Positions 38,401-48,640 of a DNA stretch of 64,000 nucleotides are shown here, piece after piece. Under the pieces are notes generated by a model. That model was not told where the DNA came from. It did not search any database and saw only the letters and a list, made by a program, of their open reading frames with translations. The translations under genes were made by a program, and so were the position numbers. Numbering within the stretch: position 1 is the first letter of the stretch; every line of letters begins with the position of its first letter. The stretch is from Sclerurus mexicanus. Taxonomy: Eukaryota; Chordata; Aves; Passeriformes; Furnariidae. The stretch is from NCBI GenBank assembly GCA_013396755.1, contig VWZF01004007.1, forward strand, positions 610,772 through 674,771, in the 5' to 3' direction.

Positions 38401-41400
38401 TAGTTATGTTTATTTGTGCCCAAAGAGAAGATGGCAAAGCACACGCCCTAAGGCAGAGTATATTGCAGTACTGAAGTGGTTTTTGCACTTTTTTATACTT
38501 AATCACATATGTGATTTTTCACCTGTCACTTTATTCACTCTGCAAAGTTAAAATGATTCTCTATTATTCAGGGTAAATACAAGAATTAATAAGGTTCCAG
38601 ATTTTAAAATTTTTGATGGCAAAGTGCAGATAGGCTGTCCAGAGTTTATTTGAAAATTAAAGTTTTGCTCAAACTTGAAGAAAAGAACCTCTAGAGAAAA
38701 AAGTATTTAAATTCAAAACGCTGAAAATATTTTGATGTCCTTAAAAGCTGCAATTGCTAAGTATAATTTAGTCCTACAGATACTCATTTTCTAAGAGTGA
38801 CATACTCTGACCTTTATTTTTTATTTATTAAGTATTTACTTGGCACTGGTGAGGCTGGACCTCGAGTCCTGTGTTCAGTTTTGGTCCCATCACTGCAAGA
38901 AAGACACTGAGGTGCTGGAGCATGTCCAGAGAAGGGCAGTGGAGCTGGGGAAGGGTCTAGAGCACAAGTCTTATGAGGAGTAGCTTAAGGACCTGGGGGT
39001 GTTTAGTCTGGAGAAAAGGGGGCTCAGGGAGGACCTTCTCACTCTCAACAACTACCTGAAAGGAGGTCTGGCTCTTCTCCTGAATGGGAGTGATGGGACA
39101 AGAGGAAATGGCCTCAAGTTGCCCAGGAGAGGTTTAGATGGTATAGGAGGAAATCTTTCCTCAGCACAAGGGTTGTCAAGCACTGGAATAGGCTGCCCAG
39201 GGAAGTGGTGGAATCACCGTCTCTGAAAGTGTTCAGACAGTGTGTGAATGTGGCACTTGGGAACATGGTTTAGTGATGGACTTGGAGGGTGCTGGCTTAA
39301 CAGTTGGACTTGATGATCTTAAATTACCTATCCAGGCTAAATGGTCCTATGTTTTTATGATTCTATTGTATGTTATTGTTTACATTTTATGACTTACACA
39401 AATTTGGGTTACATTATATTTTTTTTCCAGTTTGAGATACGCATGTTGGGCAGCAGAGATTCTAGTCACTCAAAAAAAATTGGACCACAGCCAAAAAAAA
39501 AAGGGAAAAGTGTGGTGTATCTTGAATCCAAAGGAATATGCCGTTCTAATTTTTTTATATTAATATGTTTTCATGGTTCCAGAGTTTATTGGACGTATGG
39601 AAAAATCTCAAGGGGATTGGTGTGTAATTGAAAACAGCCTTTATCATGGGAAAGAGTCTAGACAGCTGCAGCAAATGATGTGAATTCAAAAGCTTTGCTA
39701 TTAGATTGGTGTTCAAGTTAGATTGATCTGCTCTCTGATTTTGAAAGAACTGATAGCAATAAACTGTAAATTAAAACCCTGAAATGTTTTGGGTAGTGTC
39801 CAACTCTCTGGACTTTAGTATCACCAGTGCTTTTAAAGCTTGCTCTTTGGTTGTGTTGATGTCTTGTGTTTTTGTTGATGTAATTCAATGTTTCTTGATG
39901 TGGTAAAACAGCTTACTGAATCAGATAGAACATGTCCCAGTAATGAAAGTTTCTACAGCTATTAAGAGGTTACAATGTGATTTTACATTTGCCTTACGAA
40001 GCTCTTACAATGGGAAAGTTTGACTCCTCCTATATCAATTAAATTGCCTTTTTTTATAGCAGTCTTAACCAAGTGGAAGAATGCATTTTCCATGGAATTG
40101 TTCAAGGCCAGACTGGATGGGGCTTTGAGCAACCTGCTCTAGTGGGAGGTGTCCCTGCCAGGGAGAAGGATTAGAACAATATGATCTTTGAGGTCCCTTC
40201 CAACCCAAACCATTTTATGACTGTGCTTATGAGTATTAGCACACTACATTCTTAATTCATACTATGTGCTGTATTACTAGCTTACAGAGGAACATCTCCA
40301 GCCTGTGTGTTATGAGTGTTATGGGGCTAATCCTACTTTCTGTTCACCTACAGGGTACGAGTTGCTTCCTGCGCTGGGTCCGAAACCTTGATGACGAACT
40401 TCATGCACTTGTAGCTGGTGAGTCCATGAAAAGAAGTTTATTTTGCCTATCTTAGGACTCTGCAAATATTCACCTTATCTGTCCTCCCTTTTCAGACTTC
40501 TGTGCTGAAAATAGGACTGTGTACGTCACAGTTGTGTCAAAATGACAGTGATGTATCAAGTAGCTTCAAAGAAAGGGTTGCAATTACAATTGTAAGGTGA
40601 ATTCAGTCAAATGGTGTGGGGTTTACAGTCAGCTCCAAGGGCAGTATGTCACTGTGTGCACAAATATAAACTTGTCCTTTAGTTCTCAAGTGTACAGATG
40701 TGAGGTGCAAATACTGACTCTTCCATGTGTGACAGAATACACATTGGAAATTATGGGCTCCTCTGGGTCCAAAGAAGAACTCTTTTGCCATGAAATGTGT
40801 AGGGTGTCGCTGGCCCTTTCCTGCTGTTTGTACATCTGTCACGTATTGGAACCTCAGAGGTCCCTTCTCCTACAAAGAAGAGAGAAGTTTGATTCCGTGC
40901 TTCTGAGCACTGAAGTACAGATTTGTTTCAGAGTTTCAAAACTTTCTCTTTTTCATGACACAAGCCATATTTGGATGGGCAGCACAGGAACATCACTGAA
41001 CTGTAGCAACAGAAATAAGTAGTCCTGTGCAGTGTTTGTTGGGCTGACATACCACAACAGCAACACAAGTAACAATGTTTTTGTTTTCCCATTGTTGCAG
41101 GGTGTCTAGCTGGAATTTCTATGATGTTTTACAAAAGTACAACTATCTCTATGTATCTGGTGTCCAAATTAGTAGAGGTAAGTTATTACCCTTGTAACAG
41201 AGGTCTTCATCTATTTTTTCAGGACAGAAAAAAAAATGAACTTCACAGGCTTTGTCAGGCACTTCCAGTAAAATACAGAATTGTGTGGCAACCGGTGTGT
41301 TTCAGTATGTAATGTGTGCCAAGAGGCATTTGTTGCCGTGTGGTCTCATTTCTTTCTTATTTTCTGTTCTGTGACTCATTTTAAAAGTCCTTTATCCACT

Positions 41401-44400
41401 GGCCTCCAATGTATATTGTCCACTAATTGTCTTGATCTCCCGATAGCCCTTTACTTTGTAGTTTTTGCAGATTTTTTTTTATATCTGAAAGCTCCAAGAA
41501 TGTCTATTCCACCAGAAACATAAATCAGACCTAGTCCTTAATTGCAGATATATTGCCAAAAGCTACAGCTTAACTTCCTGCCTTTGTTCCCTAATTTTGG
41601 CATTCAGCAGTCTAAGATAACTCAAAATCACTTAGGTTTTAGTCTATAGCTGAAGTTGTTTGTCAGTGTGTTTCAACTAATTGAATTCCCAGCTTTGGAA
41701 TGAACTTTGTTCTAATTACTATTCTTCAGGCTTGAATTATTTCTATGAACTTGTTAAAATTAGGAGCCCAGGAAAAAAGAAGTTGTTACAGAGTTTGGTT
41801 ATGTAGATTATATTTTGCTAACCAGCATTTGATTTCTTACTGTGATTTTTTCCATAAAATCAAGACTTAGTCATGTTTATTTCCCCGACAGCACCACTGG
41901 AATAAGCCGAGAACGTTCTCTTACTATGCATCATCCTGAATCACATATTTGTGCAGACCTTGAGGGCCTCGTTCCCTAGTGATATTTATCTACCTCCATT
42001 ACCAGAGCAGAATTCACTTAAAAGAACATAAATAGAAGGAACTTTTGTTTTATTATGCATGAAATTAAACATATAAAGAGAAGATATTCTCTGTTTATTC
42101 CTGCTCCTTGTTATCCTAGACCAGGTTCTGAAGGTAGTTCAGATACTGACTTTTAGAATACCGGTTGTAAAAGAATAATATTATCCGGTATCGCTGATGG
42201 TTTTCTCTGGACTTTGAGACATCGTGGCTGCAGTGAAATAAGAAAAATGCTGTCTGTTGTTTCTTTTTTCTTTTTTTTTACTACTTTTATCATCTTACGC
42301 AAGCCAAGGGTAACTGACCATAGAGGCGTGTGCTGCTTTGCAAGGTCAAGCTGTACTCAGGAAAATAAACTTTACATGTTTTCTCAGAAAGTAAAGTATG
42401 TGATTTCAAGCTGTTTAAGAACAGTGAATATTCGCTTTGTTGGAATAGTTATTGCATTGTTCTTTTGCTTTTTTAAAATGAAGAATTTAACAAGAAAACT
42501 TTCCTTTTTTTATCTTAGGATCTGTAACACTCAAGCTGTTGCTAATCCTGTTCTATGCATTAATAGCCTCTTATTAGATTGATCGTGCATAACTTCTAGA
42601 AGCTATCTCAATCACTGTCATATTTGTGGACATACAAAAAAATATGTTAATAATGTTGACATGTTTCTTTGAAAATGTAAAAAAGCAAAAAGCTACTTTT
42701 GTTTTATTCAGCATTTTTTATTTATCTTTATAGACTATATACTTCAAAGGCATTGAAGCAGGGAAAGTTCCCTATTTTCCTCATGCAGACAGCATCATAT
42801 ATGCCATTTCTACATCAATATGCTTTCAGGCAGTAAGTATGTTGTTCTTTAACAGAACATGAAATTCTTTAAGTCAAAGATGGAATGATATGAGGAGCAC
42901 AGGGACACAGTAACATAGAAAAGGTGGTGTGATGTAATGATTGTAGCAAGATACTGTGAACTGGGGCTCCTGCATCCTGTTTTTGAGTGTCACTGGGAAG
43001 GTCGTTTCTAGGACTGAATTTCTCATATGCTTATAGCTGAATATATTATACAAAGCATTGAATTCTTTGGAAAGGATTTTAAAATGCATTGACCCAGAAG
43101 ATGAAAATAAATGTATATCCTTTCATAAGCCTGTGAAAGGACCATTTCTCAAGGAGGCAAAGAATATAATAAAGTATTCTATGTGTTTTTAGATCAACTG
43201 AAAGTTCTCACATTCAGCTGACTTGAATTAATATTGCCAAGTTGAAAAAAAATCTGAAAAAAACAATAGTAAAAAGCAATGAAGTTTTATATTTGAAACA
43301 AGCAGTAGTTACCATCCTTTGCACTTCTCAAGTCAGTTCCATGCCTTTTCCCTCAGTCCTTTTATCATCTGCATCAGCTGGAAAAGCAGCTACTCTACCA
43401 CATCTTGCCATTTCTAGACCTTCTGCTGAACCATCCCACTGCATGTTTTCTGGACCTCCGTAACTATGTTTAATGTATTCTCTCTCAATAGAGAGAATAT
43501 AAAATGACCCTAAAGCAATATTCTGCTGCCGTGTGCTTAACAGGACAGTAAACAAACACTTCTCCTCCTTCTGGTTGTTCACATGTATTTGGGAATATCT
43601 CTAAGTCTAGTATCAAAATGAACTGATATTTTAGTGCTTGGTATGTGCCTGAAGTTCTGCAGCATTGAGATCTCCAACATACTACTCGCAGAGACCATCG
43701 TATGAGACTAACAGACAATAAAGTCCATATGAGAAAACAGTGAAGGGTTTTTTTCATTACTTAATAACTAATTGAAAAATAAATCCAAGACTAGAAATAA
43801 ATTGCTAGGTTTAGGAGGAAGAAGTAGGGGGAAATCAGGGATCTATGCTGAGATGTTTTTTATTCACTATATTCATAAGTGACCTGGAAAAGTAATGGAA
43901 TGGAAAGAGAGGAGACAACGATTTTGGTTCTAAGACATTTTTTAAGATAATGTAACATGAAATATGATTACAAAAAATGGTAGATCACAAAATGCAGAGT
44001 AGATGGGGGATAAAGTATCAGGTAAATCAATAATGATTGTTGTTGCTTTCTCTGCAGTGAGATGTAATTAAATTGCCACCATTTGTGTAAGATAGTCTTT
44101 TGAGAATATCAGTCTGTGCTGGTGGTGATTGCATAGACCACTGAATTCAGTGGAAAGCAGTAAAAGTTATTTCCATAGCAATCTTTTTGGTAGTTTTGGC
44201 AACATAATGTAGCAGATGAAGCTATTGCCTGGTGCTGTTATCTGGCTCTGACAGAATCCTCTCCTGGCAGGCTGTCATGGAAGTTCAGAACCTGAGACCT
44301 TCATACTGGAAATTTCTTTTACGACTAACAAAGGGCAGGTATGTAATCAGGGGTGTGTTATGGCTTGTCCAAACATGTCATTGATCACATTCAGCTTTCT

Positions 44401-46030
44401 GTGTCATTCACTGTCAACAACAGAGCTGTAGAAGTACATAAAGGCTAATTTCCTGAGGATTTACTTTGCTTTTCAAACGGTTCCCGGTACACTTGAAGCT
44501 CTTTGCTGCTGGAGTGACATTGCTGGGTTTAGTCTAATGACAGGAGCAAAGACTTAAATCTCATGAAGACTGTTTAGTATGAGTATTTTACTTGAAGCCT
44601 TTTTTGTCTTTAATTCACTTGGAGGGTGGAATGCTTTCAGATTTCAGTGGAATATGAAGAATCCAGTAAACAACTATATATGTTGAAAAAATCACTCACT
44701 ATATATGTTGATCAACAACATGGAATTACTATGTGTTTAAAAGTGTTACTGGAAATGTTGGAATGTCTCCTAAGAATACTTTAAAAATTCACTTGTTTTT
44801 TTATAGTACATCTGTTTCAATGGAAAATGATTTTTCTTTTTCTTGGAAAAATGAGAAATTGAAAAAAAATTTACATGGAATTATCTTAACTGGATATTTT
44901 TTCTATTAAGTGCTGCAAGGATCTAAAAGAATTTTCAAAATAGATTTTGCTGTAATTGATTTATAAAAATACAATTTAATGAAGTGTACACTGTTGTACC
45001 GGTGCAGTATGTGACGGAAACAAGGCATCCAGATCTTGATATAGATCAGTTTATGAATGGGATTATAAAAGGTAATGTTTGTTGTGACAGCAAACTCTCT
45101 AGACTATAAAACTGGAAGTGAAATCAGAGGCCAATCCCTGGGCCATGTTGAACCTACACTCCCCAGGGCACAGTGCACACACTAAGTGGCTGAGTATGTT
45201 CCTAGATGTAGTGGGAGGTTTTCTTGGAATGCCTGGAGGCAGTGTGCAGACAAGCTCTGAGGCCATACAAGCATGATACAGGGGATGACGTCAGTGCAAA
45301 TCCAATTTTGGCTGCGTTTTTCCATATTGTCCTAATCCTAAGATTGCCTTATCTGAAAAAGAGAAAGGAAAAGAAATTCTGTTCTGCCCATTTATTTTGT
45401 CTAAAGCAAATATCTGTAATAATAATTTTGACACTCTCTCCCTAGAGGCAATTTCTTTTGACATTTCATAAGCTTTTCAGTCTACAGTTTTGAAGAGTAA
45501 AAAATGGAAATATGTTGTAACACCCATAAAATTCTCATTCAGATGTGGACAGGCAGGGCCAGAGTTTGCTCTGCTGGAATGAGAGAGAACAGTAGTATAT
45601 TTTGGTTTGACCTTTTTTTTTTGTGGAGTTAAAAGTAGAAGGGGATACCCCCCTTTTTGCAAGTTGTTATATGAAGTATACCTACACAATGCACTATTAG
45701 TCACATTGGTCAAATATATATTTTTCTTTAAATCTTTATTGCCTGAGATGAAAAACTTGCAATTTCTTAACAGTGAGGGCTTCAGCCTGTATTTTAGAGA
45801 TTTTGGTAGTCTTTCATGAAATGAAACAATTTTAACAATAATTTTATTATTTCTTAAGTAAATTAATCTTGTGTTCATGCTCTCTTGTCTTTTTCAGGTT
45901 TGCTCTCATGAACAGAAAAGTTTTAGATGTATTTGGTACTGAAGCATCTAAGAACTTCAAGGATTTCACACCTAAGCTTGACCCAAGATACACAGTTATG
46001 CCCCCAGAGCTACCACTGGAACTGTCTTGA
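29439..46030 (+). CDS. TMEM135: TMEM135, C-terminal part (9 exons, joined)
   Basis: Multi-pass membrane protein of the Tim17/Pmp24-related group. In mammals it is placed on peroxisomes and mitochondria and linked to mitochondrial fission balance and cholesterol/lipid handling (family knowledge). The coding sequence joins 29439-29480, 31166-31312, 33441-33510, 37682-37849, 40354-40417, 41101-41177, 42734-42832, 44271-44338 and 45898-46030. Phases fit across every junction, the total is 868 nt, and it gives ~288 residues plus stop. Recognisable stretches include IPTHSFSPEAA, YLIQCCLRIPS, RNLDDELHALVAG, ISMMFYKSTTISMYL, YFKGIEAGKVPYFPHADS and NRKVLDVFGTEAS. At least four hydrophobic segments are visible. 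The first ~170 residues, start codon and promoter are not in the window. I identified it by recalled similarity to vertebrate TMEM135, and the length and exon layout agree. No frameshift or internal stop is seen. Confidence 0.96.
29640..29905 (-). repeat. CR1 LINE 3' end
   Basis: Antisense CR1: atagaatcattaagg, caagttcaaccattaaccca, gggcagcctgttccaatg and gaagaaattcttcctaatat. It lies only 160 bp past the donor of the 29439-29480 exon. Confidence 0.85.
29906..31165. other. TMEM135 intron remainder
   Basis: Apart from the CR1 copy near its start, this intron (29481-31165) shows only AT-rich DNA and the T-rich tract of the next acceptor. Confidence 0.5.
31166..31312 (+). CDS. TMEM135: TMEM135 coding exon (probably exon 8)
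   Basis: This is a 147-bp exon behind a long T-rich tract ending ttctttcag, with donor gtgagt. It reads FIVGKEEIPTHSFSPEAAFA, then a charged, probably cytosolic linker (KTDRKIKHCEKVSQ), then MNILALTKKLMDK and a split Val codon. The first part matches the vertebrate protein closely. The linker looks diverged from the mammalian sequence as I recall it, as expected for the hinge between the two halves. Phase joins cleanly on both sides. Confidence 0.95.
31313..33440. other. TMEM135 intron, 2.1 kb
   Basis: Plain AT-rich intron. No repeat or RNA gene was recognised. Confidence 0.55.
33441..33510 (+). CDS. TMEM135: TMEM135 Cys-rich exon (probably exon 9)
   Basis: This is a 70-bp exon with acceptor ctttttgcag and donor gtaagt. 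It reads CKYGPRHRCCKHYGDNCISY followed by CIK. Five cysteines sit in 21 residues with spacing C-x7-CC-x6-C-x3-C. This is the Cys-rich module at the start of the second half of the protein. The first half of the family protein is recalled to begin with a comparable Cys- and His-bearing stretch. A metal-binding or disulfide role is possible, but the sequence alone cannot show it. Confidence 0.95.
33830..33960. other. CpG-rich patch inside intron
   Basis: Sequence such as cacgtgcagctgcgcggctc and gctcccgggcactgggctcg stands out sharply from the AT-rich intron. No exon is evident. It could be a regulatory element or a diverged repeat. Confidence 0.4.
35933..36101 (-). repeat. CR1 LINE 3' end
   Basis: Antisense CR1 tail: tagaataatagaatggtttg, gttggaagggaccttaaaga, ccactagaccaggttactca. 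It breaks off at ggcatccacaacttctctga. Confidence 0.92.
37682..37849 (+). CDS. TMEM135: TMEM135 coding exon (probably exon 10)
   Basis: This is a 168-bp exon, exactly 56 codons, in phase 0 at both ends. The acceptor is ttctctag and the donor is gtaagc. It begins GFVRMFSIGYLIQCCLRIPS, a hydrophobic membrane segment followed by a basic stretch (TFRHLFTQPSR). It then has LFSLFYNKENFQ and a second hydrophobic, Gly-bearing segment, LGAFLGSFVSIYK. It is the longest TMEM135 exon in the window, and skipping it would keep the frame but remove two membrane segments. Confidence 0.96.
38834..39368 (+). repeat. CR1 LINE 3' end
   Basis: It starts cttggcactggtgaggctgg. It has gaggtgctggagcatgtcca, ggctcagggaggacct and the tail atggtcctatgtttttatga. 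An in-frame stop (gaggagtag) marks a dead copy. It is a different CR1 subfamily from the 11371 copy, judging by the last 150 bp. Confidence 0.92.
40066..40226 (+). repeat. CR1 LINE, short 3' tail
   Basis: It has gttcaaggccagactggatg, gctttgagcaacctgctc and the end tccaacccaaaccattttat. It lies ~130 bp before the acceptor of the 40354 exon. Confidence 0.88.
40354..40417 (+). CDS. TMEM135: TMEM135 coding exon (probably exon 11)
   Basis: This is a 64-bp exon with acceptor ttcacctacag and donor gtgagt. It reads GTSCFLRWVRNLDDELHALV then A, plus the first base of a Gly codon. The Arg/Asp-rich RNLDDEL stretch is a conserved loop between membrane segments of the Tim17-like half. A CR1 fragment ends only about 130 bp upstream of this acceptor, so this intron was invaded very close to the exon. 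Confidence 0.95.
41101..41177 (+). CDS. TMEM135: TMEM135 coding exon (probably exon 12)
   Basis: This is a 77-bp exon with acceptor cccattgttgcag and donor gtaagt. The Gly codon is completed across the junction, then the exon reads CLAGISMMFYKSTTISMYLV and SKLVE. This is a glycine-bearing membrane helix followed by a polar Ser/Thr stretch, typical of the Tim17/Pmp24-like core. The length is not a multiple of three, so skipping would shift the frame. As I recall, the mouse FUN025 retinal-ageing allele of Tmem135 affects splicing at exon 12, which should correspond to this exon. Confidence 0.95.
41178..42733. other. TMEM135 intron, 1.6 kb
   Basis: AT-rich intron. No repeat or conserved element was recognised. 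Confidence 0.55.
42734..42832 (+). CDS. TMEM135: TMEM135 coding exon (probably exon 13)
   Basis: This is a 99-bp exon, 33 codons, in phase 0 at both ends. The acceptor is tatctttatag and the donor is gtaagt. It reads TIYFKGIEAGKVPYFPHADS, then the hydrophobic IIYAISTSICFQA. The FPHADSIIY stretch is a family signature and precedes the last membrane segment. Confidence 0.96.
42833..44270. other. TMEM135 intron, 1.4 kb
   Basis: Contains a possible old LINE RT fragment (43830-43990). Otherwise unremarkable. Confidence 0.5.
43830..43990 (+). repeat. possible old CR1/L2-like LINE RT fragment
   Basis: The stretch attcactatattcataagtg followed by acctggaaaag resembles the LINE RT segment coding NIFI.DL.KG. 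The rest is too decayed to follow. Confidence 0.4.
44271..44338 (+). CDS. TMEM135: TMEM135 coding exon (probably exon 14)
   Basis: This is a 68-bp exon with acceptor ctcctggcag and donor gtatgt. It reads AVMEVQNLRPSYWKFLLRLT, then KG and two bases of an Arg codon. It finishes the last hydrophobic segment and adds a basic, aromatic stretch (RPSYWKFLLRLTKGR) that probably lies at the membrane surface. Confidence 0.95.
44339..45897. other. TMEM135 intron, 1.6 kb
   Basis: AT-rich intron. A 14-bp direct repeat (actatatatgttga at 44673 and 44698) is the only structure seen. Confidence 0.5.
45898..46030 (+). CDS. TMEM135: TMEM135 terminal coding exon (probably exon 15)
   Basis: The coding part is 133 bp, with acceptor gtctttttcag. 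After completing the Arg codon it reads FALMNRKVLDVFGTEASKNF, then KDFTPKLDPRYTVMPPELPL and ELS, then TGA. The tail is soluble, ends in a Pro-rich segment and carries no obvious C-terminal peroxisome-targeting tripeptide. The exon continues into the 3' UTR. Confidence 0.96.
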
Positions 46031-47230
46031 ACACGACAGCGTGGCTTGTCTTTGAATGTGATTAGCATTTTGTCCTGAAAAGTTAATTAACTTGACAGTC
46101 GTATATATGGAGGAGGGCTAGGGCTCCACTTCAGTATTATTTCAATGAGAAATGCTTTTTACCAATCAAAAATACTGAAGCTTTGCAGGAAGGTGTGGCT
46201 TAGTGATTAAGCCCCTTCCATAAGCAGAAAATATTTCTGGATTACTGTAGTTGGTTGACAGTATGTAGAATCCTGAATGAATTAAATGAGTAATATATTT
46301 AGAGAAGAGAAGTAAAATATTCATCATAATTTCAAAAATTCTATAGCTCATACCAGTAGAATATTTCTTGGTGAAACTAAAAGTAATTTTTAATTTACAA
46401 CGAAAGACAATTGTCATAGTTTAGGTCCAAAATTTTACCTGGTCTTAAAACTATTGCGGTTGGGTGAAAATTCCTCCTTGGTTTTCTAAATTGTGTCACT
46501 GATTTGTCTCAGAAGAGCCGCCACCCACTCATTAGTTAAAATTAGAGTATTTTTACATAGCTGTGGTTGCAAAATAAGGCATTCCTTAGGAAAAGAAAAT
46601 GCATATTGATTCAGAAATCACATTCCAGAGCCGTAAATTCCACTGATGATATAGATAACAGGCAAGGAAAGAAGCTGGTCCTGGTGGCTGCTGCGCCCCG
46701 AGGAGCAGCAGGTGTAGTGGTCAGCATATGCCAAGTGGAAAAGGACAAAACTGGCAGAGGAACAAATGAAGTGTTCCAGCCTCTGAGATGGTGCTGGAAA
46801 CAGCAGACAGTTACAAAAATAAAAAAGCCAAGAACAAAACAAAGCACACACACCCCCAAAATATACTGAACCGAGATGTTTGTTTTTAAAAGGGCTTGAC
46901 CTTGTCACCTTTGATGGCATCAGGTTGTTTGTCAGGCTGCAATGCCAGCCAGTGTTTCAAGCATTTCTTTAGAGGAGAGCTGACCCTGAGGTTAGACTGT
47001 TACAATAGAAGTTTTGACAATCGTATCAGTAGTGGTTTTTCCTTGTACTCAGTGAAGAATGGTTTTCCATCAGGCCATCAGACAGCCATGACTGGCACAG
47101 TTACATTAAATTTAATATGGTACTCAATGCAAATAACTACCTACACAAAGTCCATCTCATTTTTGCCCTGCCTATTTCTGCAGATTTGTGTTCTAAAGCA
47201 AGACCTTGACATGCTAATTGCTTCCCCCCC

Positions 47231-47245
47231 NNNNNNNNNNNNNNN
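47231..47245. other. assembly gap (15 N) beside poly-C tract
   Basis: Fifteen N bases are preceded by seven C (47224-47230). They are followed shortly by six C, a T and sixteen C (47259-47281). The gap probably reflects failure to sequence a C/G homopolymer. Confidence 0.9.
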
Positions 47246-47734
47246 TCATCTATTTACTCCCCCCTCCCCCCCCCCCCCCCCGTTTGGGGCTTTTTTTATT
47301 AGAATCAATTCAGATGATGCTGAATGATGTTCATTACCCTAGAACTTAATGAAAAGATGAACTATATTCACATTCAACTGAAAAGAGGTGAGATAAGCCA
47401 GGGAATTGAAATTGCAGTAGCTTACATGTATTTTAAAAAGAAAAGAAATCAGTGTTTTATTGGAAGTATTTGTCAAATTATATTAATTGGACTAATTAAT
47501 AGACTCTTTGTCTTGTAACACTGTAATCCTACCCCAGACATAAGCATATTTTAATTCCAATTGTAATTGAATACCAAATATGCAGTAATTTTATCAGATT
47601 TACAGATTGTCATGAAAATTGTACCAATTTGTGCACAAAATCTGCTTCTTCATCAGCTACACTAACAGTGATGCTTTATCACTGTTAGGAAAGGTGCTTC
47701 ATCCTATAAAACAGTGGTTGTCCAAGATAGTGTG

Positions 47735-47740
47735 AATAAA
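47735..47740 (+). terminator. candidate poly(A) signal AATAAA
   Basis: A canonical hexamer lies ~1.7 kb past the TMEM135 stop, followed by a moderately GT-rich stretch (ctagtttgtatgc). It is one of several candidates. Confidence 0.35.
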
Positions 47741-47810
47741 GTTCTGCAAGCTAGTTTGTATGCAATATTTTTTTGCTTAAAAAATACTATATTAAAATTC
47801 CTCAAAAAGA

Positions 47811-47816
47811 AATAAA
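47811..47816 (+). terminator. candidate poly(A) signal AATAAA
   Basis: This canonical hexamer is followed 25-45 bp downstream by GT-rich sequence (ttttgtagtaagcttgtag). That is a good match to a cleavage and polyadenylation site. Confidence 0.4.
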
Positions 47817-48250
47817 AGTTAATTCAACAAGAACTTTAAAATTTTTGTAGTAAGCTTGTAGTGTTTTTCCACTGGAATATGGTCTAAAATATTTGACCTT
47901 GTAAAGTCTGAGAAGTTATATATTTTAGGTGGTATATTAGAACTCACACACTATATTATGAATACTTTCTAGTGTAACTATATACCATTCTCAAACTTAA
48001 AGATATTTTATAGATGGATTAAGTTTCTTCACTGGAATGACAATTGTGATTGTTTCTCTATTTGAGGGTTTTTTGAAAAAAAAAAAAAATCCAAGAACTA
48101 CATCTCAGCAGCTAAATAGCAGTTTTGTCTATGTTTCTTGCTTCCAAAATTCACAGTCCTTGTTTCAAGTTATTTTCATGTAATATAAAAAGAAATTAAA
48201 TTTTTTTAAATTATTTTTATTCAAATCAAATATATGTAAGAGAAAAAAAA

Positions 48251-48282
48251 AATAAAGTCCTAATGTTCTTCCCAATAATAAA
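48251..48282 (+). terminator. pair of candidate poly(A) signals
   Basis: Two AATAAA hexamers (48251-48256 and 48277-48282) are followed by T- and GT-rich sequence (ttttgtccaggttgttgtt). They could mark the longest TMEM135 3' end, just before a CR1 insertion at 48357. Confidence 0.35.
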
Positions 48283-48356
48283 GAGTTGCTGCTTGAAAAA
48301 GTGACTTTTTGTCCAGGTTGTTGTTAATAAGCTCCTTGGAGTTGTAAGTGAAATGG

Positions 48357-48640
48357 AGTCATAGGATCAAAGAATAGTTTGGATTGGAAGGGACTTTGTT
48401 AAAGGCCATCTGGTCCAACCCTCCTCCACTAAGCAGGGCTGCCATCCACTAGACCAGGTTGCTGAAAGTCCCACCCAACCTGGCCTTGAATGTTTCCAGG
48501 GAATGGGCATTCACCACCTCTCCGGGCAACCTGTGCCAGTGTCTAACCATCCTCATTGTAAAAAGCTTCTTTTTTATATCTAATCTAAGTTGACCCTTCT
48601 TCAGTTTAAAGCTATTAGCCCTTGGAGTATTCCTTGGTGG
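48357..48640 (-). repeat. CR1 LINE 3' end
   Basis: Antisense CR1 tail: agtcataggatcaaagaa, ggattggaagggactttg, ccactagaccaggttgctga, ctccgggcaacctgtgcca. Confidence 0.92.

Larger units (their letters stand above)
37850..40353. other. TMEM135 intron, 2.5 kb
   Basis: Contains two sense CR1 fragments (38834-39368 and 40066-40226). The remainder has no recognised feature. Confidence 0.55.
46031..48282 (+). other. TMEM135: TMEM135 3' UTR and possible transcript end region
   Basis: This AT-rich stretch follows the TMEM135 stop with no long reading frame of interest. AATAAA hexamers occur at 46818, 47735, 47811, 48251 and 48277, so the true 3' end could fall anywhere up to about 48.3 kb. It is interrupted by the N gap and poly-C tract near 47222-47281. 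The extent is inferred only from the signals. Confidence 0.5.
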
